From: Kitasatospora sp. MAA19
GTDB taxonomy: Bacteria; Actinomycetota; Actinomycetes; Streptomycetales; Streptomycetaceae
Assembly: GCF_029894125.1 (NCBI RefSeq)
Contig: NZ_JARXYZ010000002.1
Location: 1 to 64,000, forward strand
DNA: 64,000 bases
Direction of reading: 5' to 3'
Below are positions 43,300-54,458 of this stretch, one piece after another. The stretch's first letter is position 1. Each line of letters begins with the position of its first letter. The notes under the pieces are model-generated. The model was given only the letters and a program-made list of their open reading frames with translations, did no database searches and was not told the DNA's origin. The translations under genes were made by a program, and so were the position numbers.

Positions 43300-43418
43300 T
43301 GCAGGCCCTCCCGGCCCCGACGCGGGGTGGGGCCCGGCTCGCCCGGGTCGGTGCCGACCGGGGTCGCCGGGTGGCCGCTGACGGCGTCGTGGAGGGTACC
43401 TGGTCGTTCGTCGCTCAT
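43296..43418 (-). CDS. 40-residue micro-gene coupled to the GNAT gene
   Basis: ATG 43418 has an excellent ribosome binding site (GGGGAGAACC), and the frame MSDERPGTLHDAVSGHPATP... runs to a TGA that overlaps the GNAT GTG. Codon use is native. The product is small, Pro/Gly/Arg-rich and soluble. It may be a real peptide or a coupling leader frame. Confidence 0.55.
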   Translation of the reverse strand: MSDERPGTLHDAVSGHPATPVGTDPGEPGPTPRRGREGLQ

Positions 43419-43483
43419 GGTGGTTCTCCCCGTGGGTGCGTGACGTTCGCTGTGATCTTCCTACGCGGGGCATTCTGCCGCTT

Positions 43484-43507
43484 GACCCTGACGTTGGCGG
43501 CAGGGTC
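43484..43507. promoter_or_regulatory. MerR-type operator before the SDR gene
   Basis: GACCCTG (43484-43490) and CAGGGTC (43501-43507) are inverted arms within a TTGACC-like promoter. The MerR regulator encoded after the SDR is the likely binder. The site ends just before the GGAGGGTGA ribosome binding site. Confidence 0.45.
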
Positions 43508-43520
43508 GGAGGGTGACGGC

Positions 43521-44333
43521 ATGAACGGCGAGAGCAACGAGAGCAACGAGAACCGCGAGAACAACGCGAGCGGCGAAGAGGCGACGCGGCAGCGGGTCGT
43601 GGTGGTCACCGGGGCCGGGACGGGGATCGGGCGGGAGACCGCGCGGGCGTTCGCGGCGCAGGGGCCGCAGGTGCGGGTGGTGGCGGTCGGGCGGCGGGCC
43701 GAACCGCTGGCGGAGACCGCGGCCGGGTACCCGGGGCGGATCGAGCCGCTGGTCGCGGACGTCACCGGGCCGGGCGCACCGGAGGCGATCGTCCGGGAGA
43801 CGCTGGAGCGGTACGGGCGACTGGACGTGCTGGTCAACAACGCGGGGATCGTCCGCGGCGGCGGGCTCGGCGACTTCACCCGGGACGGCGTCGAGTCCGT
43901 GCTGGGCACCAACCTGGTCGCCCCGGTCCTGCTCGGCCAGGCCGCGCTGCCCGCGCTCGCCGAGAGCCGGGGCGTGATCGTCAACATCAGCACCGCCATC
44001 GGCCAGCGCGGCTGGCCGCGGGACTCGGTGTACGCGGCGAGCAAGGCCGCGTTGGAGACGGTCACCCGCTGCTGGGCGGTGGAGCTGGCGCCGCGCGGCA
44101 TCCGGGTCGCGGCGGTGGCGCCGGGGGCGATCGAGACGCCCATCGGCGAGCACTCCGGGTACGGCCCCGAACAGCTGGCGGCGCTGCGGGAGTGGCAGAT
44201 CGGGCACACCCCGCTGGGCCGGATCGGCCGGGCCGAGGAGGTCGCCTGGGCGGTCGTGCAACTCGCCTCCCCGCAGGCCTCCTTCGTCACCGGAGTAGTG
44301 TTCTCGGTGGACGGGGGCGCGCTCGTGAAGTGA
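43521..44333 (+). CDS. Short-chain dehydrogenase/reductase
   Basis: This 270-residue classical SDR has the cofactor motif VVTGAGTGIGRETA, LVNNAGI, the catalytic Ser-Tyr-Lys (NISTAIG..., DSVYAASKAALE), and the PGAIETPIG loop. An odd N-terminal tail of about 22 residues, rich in Asn, Glu and Ser (NGESNESNENRENN), precedes the fold. GGAGGGTGA is before ATG 43521. The MerR gene follows at once and is probably in the same mRNA. Confidence 0.92.
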   Translation: MNGESNESNENRENNASGEEATRQRVVVVTGAGTGIGRETARAFAAQGPQVRVVAVGRRAEPLAETAAGYPGRIEPLVADVTGPGAPEAIVRETLERYGRLDVLVNNAGIVRGGGLGDFTRDGVESVLGTNLVAPVLLGQAALPALAESRGVIVNISTAIGQRGWPRDSVYAASKAALETVTRCWAVELAPRGIRVAAVAPGAIETPIGEHSGYGPEQLAALREWQIGHTPLGRIGRAEEVAWAVVQLASPQASFVTGVVFSVDGGALVK

Positions 44334-44365
44334 CGTGCCGGGCAGCGTGGACGGGGGCCGTACGG

Positions 44366-44764
44366 GTGCGGATCGGTGAGCTGGCGCGGGCGACGGGCGC
44401 GACGGTCCGGGCGCTGCGGCACTACGAGCAGGCCGGGCTGCTCGCCGCCGAGCGGGCGCCCAACGGGTACCGGGAGTACGGGGAGACGGCAGCCGTCCGG
44501 GTACGCAACATCCGCGCGCTGGTGGCCGCCGGACTCACCCTGGAGGACGTCCGGTCGTTCCTCGGCTGCCTGGACGGCGACGTCCTGGCACAGCCGCCGT
44601 CCGGCGAGGCGCTGCGGATCGCCCGGGCGCGGCTGGCCGTGCTGGAACGCCGGATCGCCGCCCAGGCCGAGACCCGGGACCGGCTGGTCGCGGCGCTGGC
44701 CGCGGTGGGTGCGTCCGCGGGTGCGGTGGATGCGTCCGCGGCTTCGGTGGCCTCCGACGGGTGA
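44366..44764 (+). CDS. MerR-family transcriptional regulator
   Basis: The product has about 132 residues: the winged HTH VRIGELARATGATVRALRHYEQAGLLAAERAPNGYREYGE and the dimer helix ending in RLVAALAAVGAS. No metal-binding cysteines follow, so it is a drug- or redox-type member. An in-frame GTG at 44330 overlaps the SDR stop, but the family starts at 44366. Confidence 0.88.
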   Translation: MRIGELARATGATVRALRHYEQAGLLAAERAPNGYREYGETAAVRVRNIRALVAAGLTLEDVRSFLGCLDGDVLAQPPSGEALRIARARLAVLERRIAAQAETRDRLVAALAAVGASAGAVDASAASVASDG

Positions 44765-44815
44765 CACCTCCGATCGGGGGTATGCGGCGGGCGGCCCGGG
44801 GAGGACAGTGGGCGC

Positions 44816-46351
44816 ATGCAGATTCCACTCTCCGTGATGGACTTCCTCGACCGGGCCGAGCTGGTCTACGGCGACCGGGTCGGCATCGTCGACGAGCCGG
44901 TGCAACCCGCCCAATCCTGGGGCGAACTGAGCTACCGCCGGGTCGCCGAACTGGCCCGGGCGCAGGCGGCCGGGCTGGACCGGCTGGGTGTCGGGCCGGG
45001 CGAGCGGGTCGCGGTCGTGTCGCACAACTCGGCCCGCCTGCTGACCTCCCTGTTCGGGGTCAGCGGGTACGGGCGGGTGCTGGTCCCGGTGAACTTCCGA
45101 CTGAAGGCCGAGGAGGTGTCGTACATCGTCGAGCAGAGCGGCGCGTCCGTCCTGCTGGTCGACCCCGAACTCGCCGACGCGCTGGACGGGGTGACGGCCA
45201 AGCACACGTTCGTGCTCGGCGCGGACAGCGACGCGCTGCTCTACGACGTCGACACCTCCCCGCGGCGGTACGCCGTCTCCGAGAACGACACCGCCACGAT
45301 CAACTACACCAGCGGAACCACCGCACGCCCCAAGGGCGTTCAGCTCACCCACCGCAACATCTGGCTGAACGCGGTACTGATGGGCCTGCACTACGGCGCC
45401 GGCGACCGGGACGTCTACCTGCACACCCTGCCGATGTTCCACGCCAACGGCTGGGGCCTGCCGTTCGCGCTCACCGGGCTCGGCGCCCGGCAGATCGTGC
45501 TGCGCAAGGTGGACGGCCCCGAGATCCTGCGCCGGGTCGAGCGGCACGGGGTCACCTTCCTGAGCGGCGCGCCCGCCGTGGTCCAGATGGTGCTGGACGC
45601 GGCCGCCGAGTGGGACGGCCCGGTGCCGGGCCGGGACCGGGTGCGGATGATCGTGGCCGGCGCGCCGCCGCCGACCTCGGTGGTCCAGCAGGTCGAGTCC
45701 GAGCTGGGCTGGGAGTTCATGCAGCTCTACGGCCTGACCGAGACCTCCCCGGTCGTCACGGTGAACCGCTCGCGGGCCGAGTGGGACGTCCTGCCCGCCG
45801 CCGAACGGGCCGAGCGGCTGGTACAGGCGGGCGCCCCGGCGCTCGGCACCCGGCTGCGGGTCGACGCGTCGGGCGAGGTGCTGGTGCGCTCCAACACCGT
45901 GCTGGACGGCTACTGGCAGCAGCCCGAGGCCACCGCCGACGCCCTGCGGGACGGCTGGTTCCACACCGGCGACGGCGGCACCCTCACCGACGGCCAACTG
46001 GCCATCTCCGACCGGAAGAAGGACGTCATCATCAGCGGCGGGGAGAACGTCTCCTCGATCGAGGTGGAGGACTGCCTGTACGACCACCCGGCGGTCGCCG
46101 AGGCCGCGGTGATCGGGGTGCCGGATCCGAAGTGGGGCGAGACGGTCAAGGCGCTGGTGGTGCTCCGGGAGGGCCAGGAGGCCGTCACCGAGACCGAGTT
46201 GATCGCGCACTGCAAGCAGCGGCTGGCCGGCTACAAGTCGCCCACCTCGGTGGAGTTCCGGACGGCCCTGCCGCGGACCGCCACCGGAAAGCTGCAGAAG
46301 TTCCGGCTACGCGAACCGTACTGGACGGGGCGGGAGCGGCAGGTGAACTAG
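44816..46351 (+). CDS. AMP-dependent fatty acyl-CoA synthetase/ligase
   Basis: This 511-residue adenylating enzyme has the P-loop-like YTSGTTARPKGV, the LPMFHANGWGLPF motif typical of medium- or long-chain acyl-CoA ligases, YGLTETSPVV, GWFHTGDGG, and the C-terminal lysine in PRTATGKLQKF. It activates a carboxylic acid with ATP and CoA. The start at 44816 follows GGGGAGGAC. No beta-oxidation genes adjoin it; etfB is at the far left. Confidence 0.94.
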   Translation: MQIPLSVMDFLDRAELVYGDRVGIVDEPVQPAQSWGELSYRRVAELARAQAAGLDRLGVGPGERVAVVSHNSARLLTSLFGVSGYGRVLVPVNFRLKAEEVSYIVEQSGASVLLVDPELADALDGVTAKHTFVLGADSDALLYDVDTSPRRYAVSENDTATINYTSGTTARPKGVQLTHRNIWLNAVLMGLHYGAGDRDVYLHTLPMFHANGWGLPFALTGLGARQIVLRKVDGPEILRRVERHGVTFLSGAPAVVQMVLDAAAEWDGPVPGRDRVRMIVAGAPPPTSVVQQVESELGWEFMQLYGLTETSPVVTVNRSRAEWDVLPAAERAERLVQAGAPALGTRLRVDASGEVLVRSNTVLDGYWQQPEATADALRDGWFHTGDGGTLTDGQLAISDRKKDVIISGGENVSSIEVEDCLYDHPAVAEAAVIGVPDPKWGETVKALVVLREGQEAVTETELIAHCKQRLAGYKSPTSVEFRTALPRTATGKLQKFRLREPYWTGRERQVN

Positions 46352-46522
46352 GGCCTGTCCGCGGCCCTTGTCATCGCGAGATCGTCACACGCGGCACCAC
46401 CTCTGGCGCGAGTCCTGACCTGCGCGTTCCACGGAGTGGCGGGCGCGGCGGCCGGGCCGGGCGTAGGGTGCGGCCGTGGATTACCGGCGGGTAGCACGCC
46501 GGAACCGGAAGGAGGGGAGCCG

Positions 46523-47374
46523 ATGACGGACCCGAACGCCCCGACGACGCCCGCGGCGGACGTCCTGACCGCGCTGCTGGACGACCTGCGGGCCGAGAGC
46601 GCGGTGCTGGACGCCCTGGTGGCCGACCTGGCCCCGGCCGACTGGTCCCGCCCGACGCCCGCCGAGGGCTGGACGGTCGCGCACCAGATCGCCCACCTGG
46701 CCTGGACCGACGACTGGACCGCCCTCGCCGCGCGCGACGCGGACGGCTTCACCGCGGCACTCGGCGAGCGCTTCGGCGCCCTGCTGAACGCCGGCACCGA
46801 CCCGGTGGAGGAGGGCGCGACCGCCGGTGCCGCCGCCGAGCCCGTGGACCTGCTCGCCCGCTGGCGCGCCGGCCGGGAGGAGGTCTCGGCCGCCCTGGCC
46901 GCCGCCCCGGCCGGCACCCGGCTGCCGTGGTTCGGCCCGCCGATGAAGCCCGCCTCGATGGCGACCGCCCGGCTGATGGAGACCTGGGCACACGGCCAGG
47001 ACGTCGCCGACGCACTCGGTGCCACCCGCGAGCCCACCGCCCGGCTGCGGCACATCGCCCACCTGGGACTGCGCACCCTCGGCTTCGCCTTCACCGTGCA
47101 CGGGCTGCCCGCCCCGCAGCACCCCGTCCGCCTCGAACTCACCGCGCCCGACGGCACCGTGTGGACCTTCGGCCCCACCGACGCGGCGGACCGGGTGACC
47201 GGCCCGGCGCTGGACTTCTGCCTCCTGGTGACGCAGCGCCGCCACCGCGACGACCTCGCCCTCACCGCCACCGGCCCCACCGCGACCGCCTGGCTCCCGA
47301 TCGCCCAGGTCTTCGCCGGCGCTCCAGGCAAGGGGCGAACTCCCACCGGAGCTGACCAGTCGTCATATCGGTGA
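46523..47374 (+). CDS. TIGR03084-family metal-binding protein
   Basis: The 283-residue DinB-type protein has GWTVAHQIAHLAWTDDWTALAA and ATARLMETWAHGQDVADALG as metal-binding helices, then a C-terminal wHTH-like domain (SLGLR... PVRLELTAPDGTVWTFGP). Actinobacterial relatives are linked to mycothiol chemistry. GAAGGAGGGG before the ATG fixes the start. Reaction unknown. Confidence 0.87.
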   Translation: MTDPNAPTTPAADVLTALLDDLRAESAVLDALVADLAPADWSRPTPAEGWTVAHQIAHLAWTDDWTALAARDADGFTAALGERFGALLNAGTDPVEEGATAGAAAEPVDLLARWRAGREEVSAALAAAPAGTRLPWFGPPMKPASMATARLMETWAHGQDVADALGATREPTARLRHIAHLGLRTLGFAFTVHGLPAPQHPVRLELTAPDGTVWTFGPTDAADRVTGPALDFCLLVTQRRHRDDLALTATGPTATAWLPIAQVFAGAPGKGRTPTGADQSSYR

Positions 47375-47548
47375 GGCGCAGGGTGGACCACTCCTCCCGG
47401 CGATGATCCGGGGTCGGCGGCGGGTGGTGGAATTCCCGCATGATTCGCACGCACACCATGCGCACCGCCCTGCCCGCTGCCACCGTTCTGCCCGCGGCCA
47501 CCGCCTGACCGTGGCCACCGCCTGGCCGTGGCCGTGCTCCGGCCAGGC

Positions 47549-48268
47549 CTACCGGGCGGCGGACTTGGCCCAGGCGCTGATGCCGAGCCTGCCCGTGGTG
47601 CCGAGGTCGAGGTGGGCGGGGACGGCGAGGCGGGGGCGGCCGGGCTGGGGGGCGATGTCGAGGTAGCGGCCGTCGTCCGGAGCGCGGTCGCCCGCGGCCA
47701 CGGTGTTGCGCCAGAGCAGCTTGAACTCGGCGGCCTCCTGCGGCTGGAGCGTCAGCGGCGACCCGGGGGCGTCGAAGCCCTCGACGGTCGCGATGCCGGC
47801 CGCACCCTGCCGCACGCCGATGTCGAGCGGGGCACGCTCGGCGCCGAGGACGCGCACGCCCGGGTGGCCGTTCAGGCGGTAGGGGCGGGTGCCGCAGTTG
47901 GTGAGCCGGACCGTCATCGCCCGCAGGCCCATCGCGGCCTCCACCTCCCCGGCGGCCATCATGACGCCCTCCGGGGAGCAGACCGGCGTGGGCGTCGGAG
48001 TGGGGGCGGGAAGGGGGATGCCGGTGAGGGTGTCGGACATGGGGCGGGTGGGCACCGGGCCGGTGGGGGCCGGGGTGGTGCGCGCCCGAGTGGTGGGCGC
48101 CGGGCCGATGACCCCCGGGCTCCCTGCGCCTGTGGGCCCCGGGCCGCCGCCGGCGGCGGTCACGTGCGTGCTGCCGCAGCCGACCAGCAGGGCGCCCGCG
48201 GCGAGCAGCGGGAGCGCCCGGCGGAGCGCCCGTGTCCGGTGGTTCGTCTGCGGCCGCGTCGCGTTCAT
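47549..48268 (-). CDS. DUF4232-domain lipoprotein
   Basis: The product has 239 residues with a lipobox (ALLVGCGST, cysteine near 31) after a twin-arginine-like basic start, then a Pro/Thr linker with PTPTPTP and a beta-sandwich DUF4232 domain (MTVRLTNCGTRPYRLNGHPGVRVLG). It is a surface lipoprotein of unknown role. It lies 53 bp downstream of dnaE2 on the same strand but probably has its own promoter. Confidence 0.88.
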   Translation of the reverse strand: MNATRPQTNHRTRALRRALPLLAAGALLVGCGSTHVTAAGGGPGPTGAGSPGVIGPAPTTRARTTPAPTGPVPTRPMSDTLTGIPLPAPTPTPTPVCSPEGVMMAAGEVEAAMGLRAMTVRLTNCGTRPYRLNGHPGVRVLGAERAPLDIGVRQGAAGIATVEGFDAPGSPLTLQPQEAAEFKLLWRNTVAAGDRAPDDGRYLDIAPQPGRPRLAVPAHLDLGTTGRLGISAWAKSAAR

Positions 48269-48321
48269 CCGGCGATCATCGCACGACCGCACGCCGGGCC
48301 CGAGGCCGCTGCGGATCGGGC

Positions 48322-51534
<3,213 letters not shown>

Positions 51535-51581
51535 CGGGGGTGCCTTCGTTCTCGCGCTTCCTGCCCCCCTGCTTACTGCTC

Positions 51582-51649
51582 CCCCTTGGTTCCTGCTGCC
51601 TCCGGTTTCCCGCTGTCTCCTGCTTCCTGCTGTCTCCCGTTTCCCGCTG
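51582..51649. repeat. Four 17-bp tandem repeats between imuB and dnaE2
   Basis: Units of the type TCTCCCGTTTCCCGCTG run end to end from 51582. On the mRNA strand they are purine-rich (CAGCGGGAAACGGGAGA) and fill most of the 140-nt gap before dnaE2. Each unit offers a Shine-Dalgarno-like GGGAGA or GGAGG. Confidence 0.75.
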
Positions 51650-51674
51650 CCCCTGGGGTGGTGGCCGGCGGCCG

Positions 51675-53414
51675 TCAGTCGTAGCCGGCCTCCAGGTACC
51701 ACGCACCCCCCTCCACGGTGAGCAGCAGCGCCCGGCCACCGCCCACCACGACCTGGAACCGCGCCCGGCGGCGGGCCAGCGACTGGTCCCACCAGTACTC
51801 GACCGCCGGCCAGGGGCCGGTCCAGCCGTCCACCCGCTCCCGCCGCCCCTGGAACACCACCAGGGCCGGCCGGGCCGACACCCCCGCCCGGCCGTCCACC
51901 GTGACCGGCTGCCCGGCCCCGTCCAGCACCCGCACCGGCGCCGGCTCCCGCAGCACCACCGCCGGCCAGACGTCCGGCAGCCGACCGGGCCAGGGCGCGT
52001 CGGCCGGCGCCGCCGCCTCGTACGGCTCGCCCCACGGCACCTTGACCGCCTGCTCGCCCGGGCCGCGCCCGCCGGCCGGCTCGATCCGGCGCAGCCCGGC
52101 GTGTCCGAGCACCGCCTGCACTCGGGCTACCGCACGCTCCACCCGGTCGTCCGCCACCGCCTGTCCCCACAGCGCCAGTTGGCGCCCCTGGTCCGGGGAG
52201 AGGCCGTCGGGGGCCAGGCGCAGCAGGGTGAAGCCGGCGTCGGGGTCGGCGGGGCCGGCAGGTCGGTCCGGGTCGGCGAGGCGGTCCGGGTCGGCGGGGC
52301 CGGCAGGTCGGTCCGGGTCGGCGAGGCGGTCCGGGTCGTCAGGGGCGGTGCTTCCGGCGGGCGGGGTGAAGGTGCCCGCGCCCTGCCAGGCCTGGAGCTG
52401 CCAGCGGACCCGCTCGGCCAACGCCGTCGCCGACAGCCGGCCCTCGTGCCGCCACAGCCGCGAGGCCGTCCGCCCGTCCGCGCAGGCCACCTCGACGGCC
52501 ACCCGGCGGCAGGTCAGCCCGGCCCCGGCCAGCCGCTGGTGCAGCCGCTCGGCCAGCGTGCGGGCGACGAACACCAGCGGCTCCGCCAGCCGCTCGGGCG
52601 GGTCGAAGCGCTGCTCGACGGCGAGGTCCGGCTCCTGGTCGCGCGGCACCAGCGGGCGCGGCTGCAATCCCCGGGCCAGCCGGTGCGCCACCGTCCCGGC
52701 CGGGCCGAAGCGGTCCGCGACCGCCTCGGGCGGCAGTGCGGCGAACGCCCCGACGGTCGGCAGGCCGAGCCGCCCCAGCAGCTCCGCCAGCGCCTCGTCG
52801 CCGAGCGCGCTCACCGGGTACGGCGCGAGGAACTCCGCCGTCCGCCCGGCCGGCACCAGCACCCCGGCGCGGGCGGCGAGCACGGCGGCGAACAGGCCGT
52901 CGGCGACGCCGACCTGGGCGTGCGGGGGGCGTTCCGTCGTGGCGGGAGTGGCGGGGGTGGCGAGCGCAGTGTCCGTGCCGGGGACAGGGGCCGCGCCGGG
53001 GACGGCATCCGGCACCGGCTCCCGCGCCAGCGCGTCCACCACCGCCGTCCGGACCATGGCCGCCAGCGCCTCCTCACCGCCGAAGTAGCGCCCCGGCCCC
53101 TTCACCGGAATCGCGCACAGGCCCGGGCGGATCACCTCCACCCTCGGGGTGAACGCCTCCACCGCCGCAACCACCGGCTCGAAGCGGCGGGTCTCCGCCT
53201 CCGGGTCGCGGTCGCGCAGCTCCAGCGCCGGGCAGAGCCGCTGGGCCAGCTTGAGCCGCTGCCCCTGCCGCACCCCGGCCGCCCGGGCACCCGCCGAGCA
53301 GGCGAGGATCCGCCCGCCCTCGGTCACCGCCACCGGGCCGTCGCCGGTGACGGCCGCCACCGGCCAGTCCGGGCACCAGACCACCAGCACCCGCGGCGTT
53401 CTGTCGTCCGCCAT
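51675..53414 (-). CDS. imuB: ImuB, Y-family polymerase-like mutasome protein
   Basis: This 579-residue protein is of the DinB/Y-family fold. The N-terminal strand reads VLVVWCPDWPVAAV and lacks the two acidic residues of active Y polymerases, which defines ImuB. RYFGGEEAL, the helix-hairpin part (LGRLGLPTVGAFAALPPEAVADRFG) and a C-terminal tail (RARFQVVVGGGRALLLT) follow. A Pro/Asp linker near 355-385 is a 15-residue duplication encoded by a 45-bp repeat. It links DnaE2 and ImuA' to the clamp. Its ATG lies 3 bp after the imuA' stop. Confidence 0.94.
   Translation of the reverse strand: MADDRTPRVLVVWCPDWPVAAVTGDGPVAVTEGGRILACSAGARAAGVRQGQRLKLAQRLCPALELRDRDPEAETRRFEPVVAAVEAFTPRVEVIRPGLCAIPVKGPGRYFGGEEALAAMVRTAVVDALAREPVPDAVPGAAPVPGTDTALATPATPATTERPPHAQVGVADGLFAAVLAARAGVLVPAGRTAEFLAPYPVSALGDEALAELLGRLGLPTVGAFAALPPEAVADRFGPAGTVAHRLARGLQPRPLVPRDQEPDLAVEQRFDPPERLAEPLVFVARTLAERLHQRLAGAGLTCRRVAVEVACADGRTASRLWRHEGRLSATALAERVRWQLQAWQGAGTFTPPAGSTAPDDPDRLADPDRPAGPADPDRLADPDRPAGPADPDAGFTLLRLAPDGLSPDQGRQLALWGQAVADDRVERAVARVQAVLGHAGLRRIEPAGGRGPGEQAVKVPWGEPYEAAAPADAPWPGRLPDVWPAVVLREPAPVRVLDGAGQPVTVDGRAGVSARPALVVFQGRRERVDGWTGPWPAVEYWWDQSLARRRARFQVVVGGGRALLLTVEGGAWYLEAGYD
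52244..52333. repeat. 45-bp direct repeat inside imuB
   Basis: Two nearly perfect 45-bp copies encode RLADPDRPAGPADPD twice in the linker after the core domain. Copy number may vary. Confidence 0.7.
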
Positions 53415-53417
53415 CGC

Positions 53418-54251
53418 TCACACCACCGCTACCTGTTCGAGCGGCTGCTCGACGGCCCCGGCCCTCTCCAGGGCGGCCCGTTCCAGGACCGGCCGCTCCA
53501 GGACCGGCCGTACCGCGCCGTGCTCGTCCGGCAGCCAGAGCCGGGCGGTCCGCCCGCGCACCGCCGAGCCGCGCCCCTCGGCCACCACCTCCACCTGCCG
53601 CCCGGCGAGCTGGCCGTGGCCGTCCCCCAGTCCGAACCAGCGCCCGGACCGCACCCCCAGCCGCAGGGTCGCACCCGGCCACGGTCCGGCCACCAGCAGC
53701 ACACAGCCGCTGCGCCGCAGCACCGCCGCCAGCCGGGCGGCCAGCTTCGGCGGCACCGGGCCGTCCGGGCGCAGCATGACCAGCTCGACCGCGCCGGCCA
53801 GCACCGACACCACCTCGGCCCAGTGCGGCCCCGGGTCGTCCGCGACCAGCAGCCGCCGCAGGTCCAGCCCGTACCCCTCGGCCGCGGCCAGCCCCAGATC
53901 CGGCAACCCGACGGCCGCCGCCCAGCCCCCTTCGGTCTCCTTCACCCCGGCCGCCAGCGCCAGCAGCAGCCCGGTGTCCCCGCCCGCCACCGACACCGCC
54001 GTCCCCCGCCGCAGCCCGCCGTCCGGCAGCACCTCCCGCAACGCCGGCACCACCGGCACCACGCCCCGCCCGGCCGCCTCCGGCCCCGCCCCCTTCTCCG
54101 GGGCGCTTTCCGGCACGGCCGTCGACGCCACCGGCCGGAGCGTCGGCCGCTCGGCGATGGATTCGAAAACAGATTCGAAAAGGGGCACAACCCCAGGATC
54201 GAACATTCGTTCGTAAAGATTCAAGTCCACACCCTCCGCCCCACCCGTCAC
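53418..54251 (-). CDS. ImuA'-like RecA-fold mutasome protein
   Basis: The 277-residue product has the degenerate RecA fold seen in actinobacterial ImuA' proteins: LPDGGLRRGTAVSVAGGDTGLLLALAAG (remnant Walker A without GKT), AEGYGLDLRRLLVADDPGPHWAEVVSVLAGAVELVML and a C-terminal LERPVLERAALERAG tail. The first gene of the imuA'-imuB-dnaE2 operon, it recruits the mutasome. Starts at GTG 54251 or ATG 54206 are possible. The SOS box overlaps the latter, which would leave 54251 as a start upstream of the operator. Confidence 0.85.
   Translation of the reverse strand: MTGGAEGVDLNLYERMFDPGVVPLFESVFESIAERPTLRPVASTAVPESAPEKGAGPEAAGRGVVPVVPALREVLPDGGLRRGTAVSVAGGDTGLLLALAAGVKETEGGWAAAVGLPDLGLAAAEGYGLDLRRLLVADDPGPHWAEVVSVLAGAVELVMLRPDGPVPPKLAARLAAVLRRSGCVLLVAGPWPGATLRLGVRSGRWFGLGDGHGQLAGRQVEVVAEGRGSAVRGRTARLWLPDEHGAVRPVLERPVLERAALERAGAVEQPLEQVAVV
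54199..54214. promoter_or_regulatory. LexA (SOS) box of the mutasome operon
   Basis: TCGAACATTCGTTCGT matches the actinobacterial SOS box TCGAAC-N4-GTTCGA at 11 of 12 conserved positions. It overlaps the ATG at 54206 of the imuA'-like gene. DNA damage would therefore induce imuA'-imuB-dnaE2. Confidence 0.75.
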
Positions 54252-54458
54252 ACTCCGCGTTGTCTCGTCTCAGCGAAGGCTGCGCATTCTCACCGGATCT
54301 TGGTTACCGGTAGGTTCGTCTCACCGAAGCCTGAGCGCTGTGGCTGTCGAGGGGCGAGGATGGCAGGCTCGCCTCCGAGATCGGCAACGGGCCGGTGGAA
54401 GCACTGGCCGGTGTCGGCCGCTCGTCACGTCATCCGGAGGGTGCGCCAGGATGGCGGC

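Noticed and set aside
43415..46210. 931-residue minus-strand frame opposite SDR, MerR and ligase genes
   Set aside because: It spans three well-supported plus-strand genes and has no motif of its own.
47440..47508. 22-residue signal-peptide-like frame MIRTHTMRTALPAATVLPAATA
   Set aside because: It may be the start of a lost secreted gene, but it is too short and lacks a ribosome binding site.
51540..54458. Plus-strand extension of the DUF885 gene through imuB
   Set aside because: The extension is a shadow of imuA'/imuB and is Arg/Pro/Gln-rich; the conserved protein begins at 54459.
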